Assembly (NCBI GenBank): GCA_039621445.1
Contig: CP154956.1
Coordinates: forward strand, 6,322,170-6,386,169
Source: Euglena gracilis
Taxonomy: Eukaryota > Euglenida > Euglenophyceae > Euglenales
Length of the DNA stretch: 64,000 nucleotides
Reading direction: 5' to 3'
Part shown: one piece after another, positions 10,686-21,488 of the stretch
Layout: each line of letters opens with the position of its first letter
Numbering within the stretch: the first letter of the stretch is position 1
The notes under the pieces: model-generated
The model's input: only the letters and a program-made list of their open reading frames with translations
Databases searched by the model: none
What the model was told of the DNA's origin: nothing
Made by a program: the position numbers and the translations under genes

Positions 10686-11550
10686 TCATTTTACGGATAT
10701 TTTAAACTTTTAAACTGCGTCACAGCGTAGATCGTTCTCTACTTTAAATTGTTTGGAATACGATAAATGTGGTTCCAGTTCTATATGTCCCACAAAACAA
10801 AGCAAACCATTTATAAATGATAAATCGAGGGATCATTATTTGGGGGGGGGTAGGTGCTTGCACCGTGTTGCATGCTGTTGCTGCTGCTGCTGCTGCTGCT
10901 GCTGTTGGGGGAAAAGCTTACGAGAGAGAAAAATTAGGGAAAAGTTGATCAAAACAGCAACCGATCCCAATCCCTCCTTCATGGCAGTCCCCCCCCCCCA
11001 CTTCGGGTGCGACCTTCTTTTCAAAGAACCCTGGGCATAACCAATGTGAACCCCCAACCGATGAGCACAAGACGAATCAGGGCAGCAACCGAGCACTGGT
11101 CTGCGCAGTGATCGGTTGGCCCCTCCTGCCCTCCAGTCGGACTCCCCCTGCCCGCCGCTGTTCACCGCCTGCACCCCGTTCGGGGGCCGCTGCAGGCACC
11201 AGGCGGGGCACCGGACTGCGTGGCGCCCCATCATGCTCTTGCCCGCTGCGGCGAGGTTCGCATGAAAACGTTGATATTATGAATGCTATTCTTTCACGAA
11301 GACGATGGAGCACCACAGTGCTTTCATGTATTTGTATGTATTTGCGGTGCAAACACATACCCCCCCAAATAATGATCCCCCGATTAATCATTTAAAATAA
11401 TATAAATATGTGCAATAAAAATGTTGGTTGTTTTGTTGGACATATAGAACCAGAACCACATTTATCGTACGCCAAACAATATAAAATGGAGAACGAGCTG
11501 CGCTGTGACTTTAAACGTTTAATATATGTATAATGTAAAATACCACAAGT
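10662..11550. repeat. Long inverted repeat enclosing an exon
   Basis: The left arm (about 10662-10865) and right arm (about 11345-11550) are inverted copies at roughly 80 percent identity. Shared blocks on the right-arm strand are CGGTGCAA, CCCCAAATAATGATCCC, GGACATATAGAAC, AACCACATTTATCGTA, CCAAACAAT and GTAAAATAC. The loop of about 480 bp contains a CTG microsatellite (10872-10906) and the candidate exon 11169-11245. Two oppositely oriented copies of one element, or a foldback element that captured the exon, are both possible. Confidence 0.75.
11169..11245 (-). CDS. Candidate 77-bp exon with GC donor
   Basis: Acceptor TCGCCGCAG, then two bases completing a codon, then 25 codons: GKSMMGRHAVRCPAWCLQ followed by RPPNGVQ, ending CAG before GCGGTG. 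Third positions are almost all G or C. The two-base start fits the one-base overhang left by the exon at 13480-13606, and its phase-0 end fits 6993-7064. It lies between inverted repeat arms. Function unrecognised. Confidence 0.45.
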
Positions 11551-11617
11551 AGATTTTTCCTGACGGATGTGCTGTTCACGGTCCTTATTTTGGGGTCTTA
11601 TTTTTTGGGGTGGTCAT

Positions 11618-11865
11618 CTGGGGGGTGCATTATTTGGAGAAAAAAACACATTTTGTCTGCTTACCCCCTTGAATAAAGCCAAAAGAAGCTTGGTCGCTCA
11701 GGAACAGCGGGAAAACATTGTCTTTGTCTGCCACGTGCCATGTCTGACGTTGAAACCTGCAAAAAAAAGGACTCAGAAATGACAGAGTGAGGCCAAACAA
11801 ACGAAACAATTGAACAAAAATCAAAACCAAACACCACTTGGCCATCCCCTTGCCGCAACGTCGGC
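11618..11865 (-). repeat. Repeat family G copy 1 with conserved minus-strand frame
   Basis: Aligns over about 240 bp with 43955-44195 in the same orientation (roughly 80 percent identical). Both copies keep an open minus-strand frame with shared blocks FCRFQRQ, WH.AD.DNV, LFLSDQ and SFGFIQG.KQ. The frame is about 70 residues of coherent similarity. It could be a relic of a transposon protein or a conserved non-coding sequence that happens to stay open. Confidence 0.55.
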
Positions 11866-12016
11866 CCAATGACCCCACCACCAGGCGTTTTTGGCACCCC
11901 TCAAACGACAATTTTTGGGGGGCACCCCAAATTGGGAATTTTTGAGGGTCATTATTCATGCAAACGTTTCACGTTCAATACTCTTTAAAGAGGCCCCATA
12001 CGATGACATGTATTTT

Positions 12017-12854
12017 ACAAGCACCTCAGGTTGATGCAAATTTCTGAGTTAAAGACTAGTGCCCCGAACAACGGCAAAACCAGGAGGGAGGAGGATCCAT
12101 TGGTCTTACGAGATTCCGTTTCATGCGGGGAATTGACAGCCCAGCAACTCATCGCAGGGTGGGAGGCATTCTGGGGACCAGCTGGAAGGAAAAGTTGGAG
12201 GCCTCCGCCGCAGACAGCGATCCGGAATGTGCTCGGAGAGCCCAGACTCGTTCAAGGAAGCCAATAAAAAAAGGGACCGGGAAGGGTGTGAGGGAGGGGT
12301 GGTGGGTTCTTAGTGACCCCCCGGGGGCACTTCCTCCCGGGGCCAATCCCACCCATCCACTTGTTTCAAAACCCACCTGCCCCCCCCCCCCCCCGGAAGA
12401 CCCACCGGCCTACCAACCCACCCACCTGTCCAACAAAATCCCACCGTCTGCCAAAATTCCAGAAACGGCTATTCCGGCCTGGGCTTCGGACCCCCACCCC
12501 CGCCTGCAGAGTCAAGTGGCTCAAACCCACCCACACATTTCGCAATGACCCATCCACCCCCCGGGTGGGAAGGGAGGATTCGGAAAACGACCAAGATCTC
12601 TGGTAGTCACACAGACTGGGTCAGAACAGCGACCTTCTTGTCAAATCTGACACACAAGCACAAACTTTTTAAGGTCACACTGCCTTTTCTGGTTGTGCAT
12701 CGGCGTTGCAAAAACCAATGTGCCCATAGACATAACCACACACCACAAAGAGGGGAATGGCTGGCATCAGGGAAACATAAACCTCAGAGGACGAGAATCA
12801 AACAACAAGAAAGCAGAAAGCACTGTGTGAACTGAATGAATACAAACAACCTTC
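12017..12854. other. Presumed intron; no gene seen
   Basis: Includes C-rich, CCCACC-rich DNA at 12310-12560. That composition generates long proline-rich frames with no exon signals. Confidence 0.35.
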
Positions 12855-12862
12855 CTGTGATG

Positions 12863-13267
12863 CATACATCTCTTTGAGGACTCCGGGGGGGTTTGCTGGG
12901 CTAGGGCAGGAAATCTGGGCTGGCTAGGAATTTGGGCTGGCTAGCCCCCCCCCCTGGGGGGTGGACCCCGGCTGGACCTTGACCTGGGCTGGGCTGTGCC
13001 GAAATCGGAAAATTGCAAACACAATTTTTGCTGAGTCCAGCCGAAAATTTTTTTGGCGCAAAGCACCGACAATTTTTGGCCAAAAATGGTGTTTTGGGGG
13101 CGCTTTTTAGGGGGTTGTCAGATGCTCATTTTTCAAAGGGGTTGGCTAGCAGGGCTAGTAGAACCCCCCCCCCCGGGATGCTGCTGTGGCCGAGCTAGAA
13201 CAAAATCGGGGCTGGCTGCAGCCCCCCCCCCCCGGGAGGCGTTGGCAAAACCTGAAAGAGATGTATG
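12863..13267. mobile_element. hAT-like miniature element
   Basis: A 405-bp element with inverted ends CATACATCTCTTT (12863-12875) and AAAGAGATGTATG (13255-13267), flanked by CTGTGATG (12855-12862) and CTGTGACG (13268-13275), a 7-of-8 match. The interior has the usual C/G runs, GGGCTGGCTAG motifs shared with 30-110 and 13140-13165, and AAAATGG spacer. No coding capacity. Confidence 0.72.
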
Positions 13268-13479
13268 CTGTGACGTTCACATAATTCATCACAAGATCAT
13301 AACAAATCACTTTTACACTTGAACACGTTCTGAAGAAAAAAAAACAGTGGGAACCATAATATGAACCCACACCAAATAAAAAAATGAGCCATCGTTTTTG
13401 GCTGTTTATGGCAGCCAGAACGGATTGTGTTCGACGTGGCAATTGAAAAATAAAAATACCCATGCCCACACCAGACTGC

Positions 13480-13606
13480 CTGAAGAAGGTCGCAGCGCAG
13501 GTTTCGGGTTGATGTGGAGGGGGAAGAGGTCGGGAGGGCAGTCATTGCAGCTGGAGACGTTGGTGGGAACGACGGGGGGAAACGGCTCCCAGCCAGGCGC
13601 GTGTGC
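13480..13606 (-). CDS. Candidate 127-bp exon with GC donor
   Basis: A textbook acceptor (T-run then GCCATGCAG) precedes AHAPGWEPFPPVVPTNVS, SCNDCPPDLFPLHINP and KPALRPSS. The exon ends TTCAG before GCAGTC. Third positions are dominated by C. It starts in phase 0, matching the end of 15473-15561, and leaves one base over, matching the two-base start of 11169-11245. The Cys pair and Asn-X-Ser (NVS) are compatible with a secreted or lumenal protein. Function unrecognised. Confidence 0.5.
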
Positions 13607-13671
13607 CTGCATGGCAAAAAAAAAATCTTTTCGTTTGTTTTCGACTTTGTTCTTTTTTGACCTTTTTATGC

Positions 13672-14014
13672 CGCACTGTTTTGGGCTGTAAATCGGCCAT
13701 ACTTCGGGCTAGGCGGGGAGTTGCGGGGAAATCAAAATACTGTTAGATAAAGCATTGTCAGTGCTTCAGTTTAGGTCTCTGGACATTTCCTTTGATTCCC
13801 CACCATTTTTGAGAAATTTTAGAAAAAGCGATTTTTTGACCCAAAAAAGGGCCGAAAACAGCCAAGTTGCAAGCCTGCAGCACTGTTTTAGGCCGTAAAT
13901 CAGCCATATTTCGGGCCAGGCAGGGAAATCAAAATACCGTTTTATATGGCATTTTACGGGCTTCAATTAAGGTCTCTGGACATTTCCTTTGATTTGCTTC
14001 ATTTCAGAGATATT
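13672..14014 (+). repeat. Two-copy direct repeat of about 140 bp
   Basis: Blocks GCACTGTTTTRGGC, TTTCGGGC.AGGC, AAATCAAAATAC and GGTCTCTGGACATTTCCTTTG occur at 13672-13800 and again at 13879-14000. It looks like an old local duplication. Confidence 0.65.
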
Positions 14015-14357
14015 TTATGGGCCTTATGGGCCTTGGAAGTTGCCAAATGACAAGTCAGCCAATCCCCACATTGGTCCCCCCAGGTGTCTGCCCTAGATTC
14101 GATATGAATGCAGTTGGGGGGGGGGTCGCTTCCGGCCAAAGGGTGGGGGGAGACCCTCCCACCTAAATGGTGCGCGGCCAGAATGCAACATCTTTCCTTG
14201 GCTGGGACCGAAGCGCCAGGCTGATATTTTTTATCCCCCAAATCGACCCAAATACCATTTTAGGGACCTTTTGGGTAACAGTTTGGCAAAATTGCCAAAA
14301 AAATTCGGTGTACAATGCCGGAAAGAAATTTTGACCACTTTTATGGGGGGTCTTGGC

Positions 14358-14636
14358 CATACCATTGCTTAGCGACCCCCGGGGGGCATCGGCCACTCTT
14401 CGGGAGGCAATGAAATTTTGCCAAAAAGTCTCAAAAAATCCAATAAACTTCCGGCGCCTTCGGCGCCAGGCCAGCCACTTCTTCATTTTCGGGCCTACCC
14501 CACCCCCAGAGGTGGGGGCTCTTGGCAAAAAAACCAGTCAGTCACTCTGAAAAAACCAGCAAAAAAAAACCTCTGAAAAAAACCAGTAAGTCACCCCCCC
14601 GGGGGTGGGGTGGGACAGGTGTTAAGCAATGGTATG
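14358..14636. mobile_element. hAT-like miniature element
   Basis: A 279-bp element with perfect 14-bp inverted ends CATACCATTGCTTA (14358-14371, 14623-14636) and a perfect 8-bp duplication GTCTTGGC (14350-14357, 14637-14644). Inside are a CCGGCGCCTTCGGCGCC hairpin (near 14451) and two CAGTMAGTCAC motifs. The end sequence recurs at 47875-47891, where a partner end was not found. Confidence 0.87.
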
Positions 14637-14644
14637 GTCTTGGC

Positions 14645-15472
14645 AACCTTCCCGGTCGGCCCCGATCGGGGTCCGGACCCCCCCGGCTGTCAAGTTTGGG
14701 GACGGGACACCCCCACCAAAGGAGTGATATGACCGCCGGCCTAAAGTCTTCGGCCCTCGTTCCTGGTTCCTCGTTCCTGGGGCTGCTAGTAATCCCCCCC
14801 CCCCCAGGAAAAGCCCGCAAGAAATTCCACTGACCGGTTTGGGACCAGCAGCAGTCCAGCTTCCAGGCCGAGTTGAGTTGACAAAGACCCCCTGTCTAGA
14901 GGACGCTAACCTATCTGGGGACCCTGCCGATTTCCCAGGCGTGATGGTGTTTAGTAATATGGCAATTAAGACGTGAAATAATTTTATGCATGATATAGGC
15001 CATGCAATTAAAACACATATACCATATTAATTTGGTTATCTGGTACTATATTGCAGAATACAACAGAAAAAACACAATTAGAAAATATATTGACATACCA
15101 CATCGTCATAACACATTCAATGCCAGGGGCTTCTTTTGCGATGCAGTCATGATGGTGCACCCATTATCCTTCCACACTAGGGAAAATTCCAATAAAAACT
15201 GTTATTGATCATTTGATCCAAACACAAAAAAAATATCAAACCTGAAAAAATGCCCTGCAGATGTGAAACCGCAACCTTTGAAACAATTTCTTTTGGAGCA
15301 CTGTCCCTACGCACCTGGAAACTGCCACCTGACAGGTGGGCAATGGACCATGGACCGTAACAGTTTGAGGTTGTAACAGTGTAACCGTTGGACTGCAACA
15401 GTGTGAGGGCATTTCCTGGGGGTTCATACTCTTTTCTTTGTCACTTGAAAAAAGAGCAACCTGCGCCGGCGC
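14645..15472. other. Presumed intron; no gene seen
   Basis: A GC-rich first part (14650-14900) gives way to AT-rich DNA (14950-15240). No exon-like frame or bounded element. Confidence 0.35.
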
Positions 15473-15561
15473 CTGTGCAAACCTCCTCTTGGGCCCCAGC
15501 AAGAGGCCCAACAGGATGTGCGCCACCATTTCCCGCTCCAGCGAGCAGATGACCATGAGGC
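15473..15561 (-). CDS. Candidate 89-bp exon with GC donor
   Basis: Acceptor CCCCCCAAG, two bases completing a codon, then 29 codons LMVICSLEREMVAHILLG and LLLGPKRRFAQ, ending CACAG before GCGCCGG. The hydrophobic stretch HILLGLLLG could be part of a membrane or buried helix. The phase-0 end agrees with the phase-0 start of 13480-13606. Its phase-1 start does not match the phase-0 end of 21393-21488, so at least one exon between them is missing from this list (see 18362-18492). Function unrecognised. Confidence 0.42.
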
Positions 15562-16920
15562 CTTGGGGGGCAGCGCCGGGCGCCCCTCTCCCTCCCTCCC
15601 CGGCCTGCTTCCAATCACGCAGTTTTTTTGCCAACCCGGAGGGTTGCATTAGGATGCCTGCCGCACACATCACGCAACACATAACAGCAGGCACCCCAGG
15701 GTTCGATACAAGGGGTGGTGGGAGGGTGGGCCGGACCCCCCCCCCGGTCCATCCAGGAGTCCATCCTCCGGGGGGGGGGGGGGGTGATGGCGCGGTGCGG
15801 GTGACCGATTCCAGCCCGGCATCTGTAACGGCTCAGCCAAGTGGTAACAGACCCCAACTCCATTTTGCAAACCATAATTGCAAACCCCCGAGTTTGGTCG
15901 CTAGGTACAGGACTTCATTCCCAAGGCCATTTTTGGCACCCTTGGGATTGGACCTCGTACCCGAGGACAAAAAAGTCCGATTTCTGTGGGCACAGAGGGC
16001 TCATTGGGTGCCGAATTTTTCTCCCGGGAAATGCACCTTCTTGCTGGAGAGGACCCAGGAAAAAATTAACCTTCTCCGAGAAAAATTTTTCATCATTCAA
16101 CAAACGACGTTTTGATATACACCGATTAAATTTTGGGACATTATGACTCCAAAATCATAGAATTTGTTGGCCAAAAAGTCCAAAAATGACAAAAATTGAC
16201 AAAAATTTTGGTCTAAGGGAAAAATTGGGCTGGGATGGCAGTCGAAGAAATTTCAGCAAAAAAAAGCAAATCACCCCCCAAAATGCAAAAAAAAAACTTT
16301 GTCTGCTGCTTTCCCCCCCTGTCCCACGTTGAACAACCTTCCCCTTGCCAGTGGTTCGTTTGCTTTTCTTGAAACCTAAAAACAAGCAAACTACTGAGGT
16401 CTTCGTGATTCTTCAGCCCATGGTGGGGGAGGCAACCCTAAACCTCTGAGACACAGGACTCATAAGCAAATCCCGCCAAAAACGCTGGGCTCTGCTCGCG
16501 GGCTCACTTCGTTACAAAGGCGGTGATAATGCAAGCTGGTGTAGCGGCCTCGGAACTGAAAGCACAGCTGTGCAGTGGAGGGGATCCCTTGCCCTGAACC
16601 CGGGGGGGGGGAGCAAAAACAAGAGCAAAAAGAAATCCGTTTCTGTCAAGCAGCCAATCCGCAAAATCAATAAAACTTGTCGACGGGGGCTGGAAATGGC
16701 TGCACCCCTCCCGGATGGGGTGCCCTTTTGCTTGAGCCACGCCCTGGGGATGAAGGCACCCTGAATGGAACATTAAGGAATACGGTGCTCCGCGCCGAAA
16801 AGGGGAGTTCCTTTCCTTTCCTTTCCTTTGAGGTCACGGTGGACTTGAGAGCATTGGCATTGAAAATCAAACAATCTCTCACCAATTTCAGGAATTTCTG
16901 CCAGGCTCCTTTTCACCAAC
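15562..16920. other. Presumed intron; no gene seen
   Basis: Mixed DNA with C/G runs at 15736-15790 and 16600-16612 and TTTCC repeats near 16811. No supported exon. Confidence 0.3.
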
Positions 16921-17150
16921 TGCTGTGGGGGACCCGCCCAGCAGGCACACCCTCCGGGGGGGGGGTCGGTTTGGGCCCCAGTGCTTGCCGACCAAGCCGA
17001 ATTTCCTGGAAAATGGCCATATTCGGGTCCCCCGAGCCTTCGCTGGGGGCCACCCACCCCAAAACCCGACCCTTTTGGGGGGGGGTCGAAAGGCCTCAAC
17101 CCCGCTGCCTGCCCATAGCACCCACCCCCCTGGACAGTGCAAACTTCATT
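16921..17150. repeat. Fragment of the GCCCAGCAGGCAC repeat family
   Basis: Shares CCCAGCAGGCACACCC, a GAAAATGGCC centre and CTGCCCATAGCACCC with the elements at 37610-37919 and 47926-48273. Target duplications were not found, so it may be truncated. Confidence 0.45.
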
Positions 17151-17184
17151 TAAAAAAGTCTGGTTTGGGCAATATCAAAAAATT

Positions 17185-17500
17185 CGGGGATATCATACAA
17201 CAACCCCTCAATATAAAGCCCACCAGAGGGTTTGGCTTTGCCACCCAAATGTCAGCACCCCCGGTTTCCAGCCTGGACGTTGCGTCATTCAGGAAAGAGC
17301 AACAAATTTCCACCAGAAATCCTGCATTTTTGACAAAAATGCACATTTTTGGTGAAAATTGGAGGTCAACAACAAAAATATGGTATAAAATTGGTATTTG
17401 GCCAGTATGCATATCTGCCACCCAGAACAGTCAATCCCCCCTCAAGTATAAAGCCCGCCCCCAAATATGAAGCTGCCCCCCCCCCCCCCCCCAATATAAT
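17185..17500 (+). repeat. Repeat family E, copy 1
   Basis: Aligns in inverted orientation with 33600-33935: GTCATTCAGGAAA, AATGCACATTT, GGAGGT.AAC.ACAAAAAT and ATAAAATTGG occur in the same order, with TATAAAGCCC/AAATACAAAGCC motifs at the edges. Confidence 0.6.
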
Positions 17501-17763
17501 GACCTCCCTGAGGGCCTTGAAATCCCGCCCGAACACAATGCCGGGGCAGCTTGACATTTCGGGGAGGTTTACCCAAAATATTTGTGATGTGCAGGGCAGG
17601 CACGCACCAACCTCCCCACTTCCCACACGCAGGGCCTCCACAGCCGTGGCCCCAAGTCATGGAGGGTCGCGACCAAGGCCGGGTATGTCCAGTACACAAG
17701 GACGAGGGCAGGGGCGGGGCGGGGAAAGAGGGCCCACGGTAAAATGGGTACAGCACACATGGG

Positions 17764-18095
17764 TTTGTGTGTGTATGCATACATACAAACACACATAACA
17801 CTATTATATATGCACATATTATATATAATATGTATGTAATATATATATATATATAATATGCATGTAATACATATAATATGTATGTAATATATATATGTAA
17901 CATATATAATATGTATGTAATATATATAATATGTATGTAACATATATAATATGTATGTAATATATATATAATATGTATGTAACAAATATAATATGTATGT
18001 AATACATATAATATGTCGACATGCAGGGTGCATATATACATATATGCATACACATACATATGCATACGTATGCATGCACATGTATGTAAATATAT
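17764..18095. repeat. AT-rich TATGTATGTAATATA tandem microsatellite
   Basis: Imperfect tandem of about 20 bp (ATATAATATGTATGTAATAT), at least ten units between 17810 and 18010, running into TATGCATACA dinucleotide-like DNA. One orphan PalB-like motif (GAATGCGCACACGCG) sits at its right edge. Confidence 0.9.
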
Positions 18096-18361
18096 GAATG
18101 CGCACACGCGAGGGGCATGGGGGCACTTTGACGGGGGCAAAGGCAGGGGGCAGTTTTCTATGAGGACAGGTTAGCAAGCAAAGAGGGTTGAGGACATTCC
18201 ATGGGAGGACAGTTTTCTGGGGGGAGGGTAGGCCTAATTGCCTGTCCCCAGGGGTGATAGGTGCAGGCTTGTTTTTAACCAACCAGAGGTTTGATTGAGA
18301 AGACAGCGACATACACCACATTGTGTTGACGGTAATTGTAAGGTTGCTTCTCTGCCTTCGT

Positions 18362-18492
18362 CTTTCGGCGTGCCCTGGTGCGGACACATTGCATTTTCGC
18401 GCCCCTGACTGCGAGGGTCCCGCGCCTCCATCTCGCGCGTTCGCCTCAGTCGGATCGCCTTCGTCTCCATCAGCTTGGGTCGCAGGTGTGGA
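18362..18492 (-). CDS. Weak candidate exon, acidic low-complexity
   Basis: After an acceptor-like CCACACAG the minus strand reads in phase 0 STPATQADGDEGDPTEAN then ARDGGAGPSQ, and stays open. It would begin in phase 0, as required after 21393-21488. Codon bias is weaker than in neighbouring candidates and no donor gives the phase needed by 15473-15561. Treat as tentative. Confidence 0.22.
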
Positions 18493-18902
18493 CTGTGTGG
18501 CGGATGGCTTATTCTTGTTTTTTTCACAAGGTTCCCCCCCCTGGAAACCATCTCCATACAAATCAGCGATTCAAAGGACCCTAACCCTAACCAGCCTAAA
18601 TCTACCCTGACCTAACCCTCTGGGGAGAGGTCAGCGAGCACGAGGCAGAAGACAGTTTCCTGGGGGTCTGGTCGGGGGAAAAATTGACATTCTCCGACCT
18701 CTGACCGACACAAAATTCAATAGAAGCAGTACTTGACACATCTGTGATCAGAAGACTGATGTTTAGATTTTTATCGACTGGGGAAATATGTTTTTTTTTC
18801 AACGAAAAAAATGTGAAAGCACAAAAAAAATCGTTAGGAAACAGGTAAGCGGGTTCAAGGGAAAAGTCTCAAGAGGACAGAGAACAGGCATTATTATTTT
18901 TT

Positions 18903-19050
18903 TAAGGCGCCTTAAAAACCTTAAAAAACCTTAAAAAACCTTAAAATGTTTTTTTTCCAAAATGCCTTAAAAAACCTTAAAAAACCTTAAAAAAATCACC
19001 CCGGGGAAGTTTTTCTTCCCTGTGATGACCTTAAAAAACCTTAAAAATTC
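18903..19050 (+). repeat. CCTTAAAAAA tandem array
   Basis: Ten-base units in two blocks. A complementary array TTTTTTAAGG lies at 20170-20262. Each array is preceded by a similar GGCATTATTTTTTTTAAGG header in the same orientation. Confidence 0.85.
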
Positions 19051-19237
19051 TCCCTGAGAAAAAATTTTCTTGCAAAAAACAAATAATGGCATGTTTGAAA
19101 CCCCGCATAAAGCCAGTCAATACAGAAGCGGTTGTGAACAAACAATATGAAAACCGGATTGTTTGCCAAGGTTTCTGGCATTAGAGAGGTAGTGTATAAT
19201 GGGCCCCGGGCGGAATATTGGCCATGCTACTTCTGGA

Positions 19238-19316
19238 GGTCGGGCCGACCTATGGTCGGCCCGACCATGGTGTTATCGACCTATGGAGGTCGGGCCGACC
19301 AGGTCGGCCTGACCTT
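19238..19316. repeat. GGTCGGGCCGACC palindrome cluster
   Basis: Three to four overlapping dyads built on GGTCGGSCCGACC, with interspersed CGACCTATGG. Confidence 0.8.
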
Positions 19317-19431
19317 CATTGTGCCGTATTACCCCCCCCCCTTTTTGAAATTTAAGCCCCCACCCCCCGACCAAATTCTTCTCAATTTGGTTTACAAACT
19401 GTCAAACTGTCAGGGTTAGCGATGGAATAGG

Positions 19432-19746
19432 GATATGGTTAGGGGTTAGGGATAGGGATAGGGTTAGGGTTAGGGATGGAGTTAGGAATACGGTTAGGGA
19501 TAGGGTTAGGGTTTGGGATAGGGATAGGGTCATTGACAGGGTTAGGGTTAGGGTTAGGGATAGGGTTCGGGATAGGGATAGGGTTATTGATAGGGTTAGG
19601 GTTAGGGTTAGGGTTAGGGATAGGGTTAGGAATACAATTAGGGATAGGGTTGGGGTTAGGGTTAGGGTTTGGGATAGGGTTAGGGATAGGGTTAGGTATA
19701 GGGTTAGGGTTAGGGATACGGTTAGGGATACGGTTAGGGATAGGGA
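19432..19746 (+). repeat. Degenerate TTAGGG interstitial tract
   Basis: About 315 bp of GGGTTAGGGATAGGG-type hexamers with frequent ATAGGG and TTTGGG variants. The reverse orientation (CCCTAACCCTATCCC) is at 20898-20976 and short tracts are at 18578-18620 and 34464-34530. Frames through this tract give artefactual PNPIPN or GIGLGL proteins. Confidence 0.9.
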
Positions 19747-20761
19747 GGGAGTCCACAGCTACAGGAATACAATATGGTCTCGCTTGTCCAGAGGCCTTCA
19801 ATATCTCTCAACTGGCCGCAAAACGAAATGATTTTTGTGAACCCATGTTTTTGTGTGGGGGCACGAGGCAGGCAAACTGTGCAAGGGGGTTGTGCCGGTT
19901 GTGGCTAGCGCTCGTGAAAGCCCTCAAAAGGTATGACACATCCTCCCACGAGGCACTGATTTAACCCAGAGGGAACAACAATGAGTGGGACACCAGTGGG
20001 ATGAGTTTGACAAATGATGTTATTTGCAAATATGCTGATGGGGGAACCTATGGGTGGAAAAGTTTTCAGAAAAACAGTTGAATCCAATTGGTTCGTCTCC
20101 CAGGAAACTGTACTCTTTCTGTCATTCTCTGTCAGGCATTATTTTTTTTTAAGGTGAGATTTCTCAAAAAAAATTTAAGGCGTTTTTTTAAGGTTTTTTA
20201 AGGTTTTTTAAGGTTTTTTGAGGATTTTCAATTTTTTTAAGGGTTTTAAGGCATTTTTTCCACAACTAAAGTGTCAGACCCTGAAGATGGCCTGATGGCT
20301 TCAGACTGCTCTGTGGCTTCGGAACTCCCAAGGAAGAAGCCTACGGCGAAACATGGGGATCAGGGCAGTCCATGAGGGACAGTTATTGTCAACAGCAAAC
20401 GTCCTGAATAGGGTCAGAGATTAAAAGTAATTGCAATGAAAAAAAATGGATGGTTTCGGTTCTGGGTCGGCAATGTTACGTGGTTGCCAGAAATTGTATT
20501 CATTTGTGATTCCCCCATTTCACCTGTGCATATGGTGGAATGTGCTGGGGTAGAAGGTTTTTGGTGTTTTTAATAAAAGGATCCCCTCAACAGTGGGGTG
20601 TAACAGTTCATAAGCTGTTATCCGTGTGTCAGGGTAAAGGGTCCCAGAAATTTCGTATGGAAACTTTACCCTAACCCAACGCCTTTAAATAACATCATCA
20701 ACTTTTTAGGTTCTGAATTGCAGCGGCCTTTGGCCGCCTCTGGGGGGGGGGCTTAAAAAGT

Positions 20762-20891
20762 CGGTCTAGTCGATCGAATTTTGAAGGGTCGATCGACTAG
20801 TCGGTGGGGTCAAAAACCACGTTTACATCAGACTGGGGGAGGGGGGAGGTTCTGGGTAGTCGATCGACCTAGTCGATCGACTACCCAGAAC
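20762..20891. repeat. GTCGATCGAC palindromes
   Basis: A perfect hairpin has arms GTTCTGGGTAGTCGATCGAC (20849-20868) and its complement (20872-20891) around a 3-base loop, extending with one gap into the flanking G and C runs. A looser version lies at 20762-20804. Confidence 0.9.
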
Positions 20892-20897
20892 TCCCCC

Positions 20898-20976
20898 CCT
20901 TACCGTATCCCTAACCCTAACCCTATCCCTAACCCTATCCCTAACCCAAACCCTAAACGTATCCTTAACCCTAACC
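20898..20976 (+). repeat. CCCTAA-type interstitial tract, inverted relative to 19.4 kb
   Basis: Hexamers CCCTAA and CCCTAT follow the GTCGATCGAC hairpin directly. Orientation is opposite to 19432-19746. Confidence 0.88.
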
Positions 20977-21392
20977 CCCCCCCCCCAGGGGAAATTGGCA
21001 TTGTGGCCTCGGCGAGCACCCAAGGGGAGGGAAACTCCCTACCATGAAGTTAACCTGCGTGTGTAAAAGGGCCCGGGGGCACTTTTTCCCCAAGCTTCAC
21101 CTCACCACCAGATTTTTTCGAAAATCCACCCACGCACGACCTCCCCTCCCCTCCCAGGGTCAACTCACGCACGTCACATAGGTGTTCAGTGAATCTACGA
21201 ATGTCGTTTCACAAGGGCACCATTTCGGTGGGGGTTAAAGAGCGGTTTGCGCACCAAAAAACCGGTCGACTTCGTTCCCACGGCTGGTCCTCTTGAACGT
21301 CAAGTGCTGGCCAACAAATGACCTGGAAGGAAAGGTTTTGAAATTGAGAATGGGGATTGAAGCAACCTTCAAGGAACGGAAAAAGGCAACGC

Positions 21393-21488
21393 CTGGCCCT
21401 TGAAGTAGGTGTCGGCCGTCCACATGTTTATGTTGGAGTCGGACCCCAGCAAAAAATAGCGGCCGGTCCAGGCAGCTGGGGCGCGGTG
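21393..21488 (-). CDS. Candidate 96-bp exon with GC donor
   Basis: Acceptor TCTGCCAG, then exactly 32 codons: HRAPAAWTGRYFLLGSDS then NINMWTADTYFKGQ, ending CAG before GCGTTG. Both ends are phase 0, matching the phase-0 end of 24932-25046. Codon third positions favour C and G. The aromatic pattern (RYFLLGSDSNINMW) is faintly reminiscent of the ALYIWAANEHYM segment at 35.7 kb, but I would not call homology. Function unrecognised. Confidence 0.5.

Noticed and set aside
19439-19964. Pro-Asn-Pro-Ile and Gly-Leu-Gly-Ile repeat proteins
   Set aside because: They are translations of degenerate TTAGGG hexamers on either strand.
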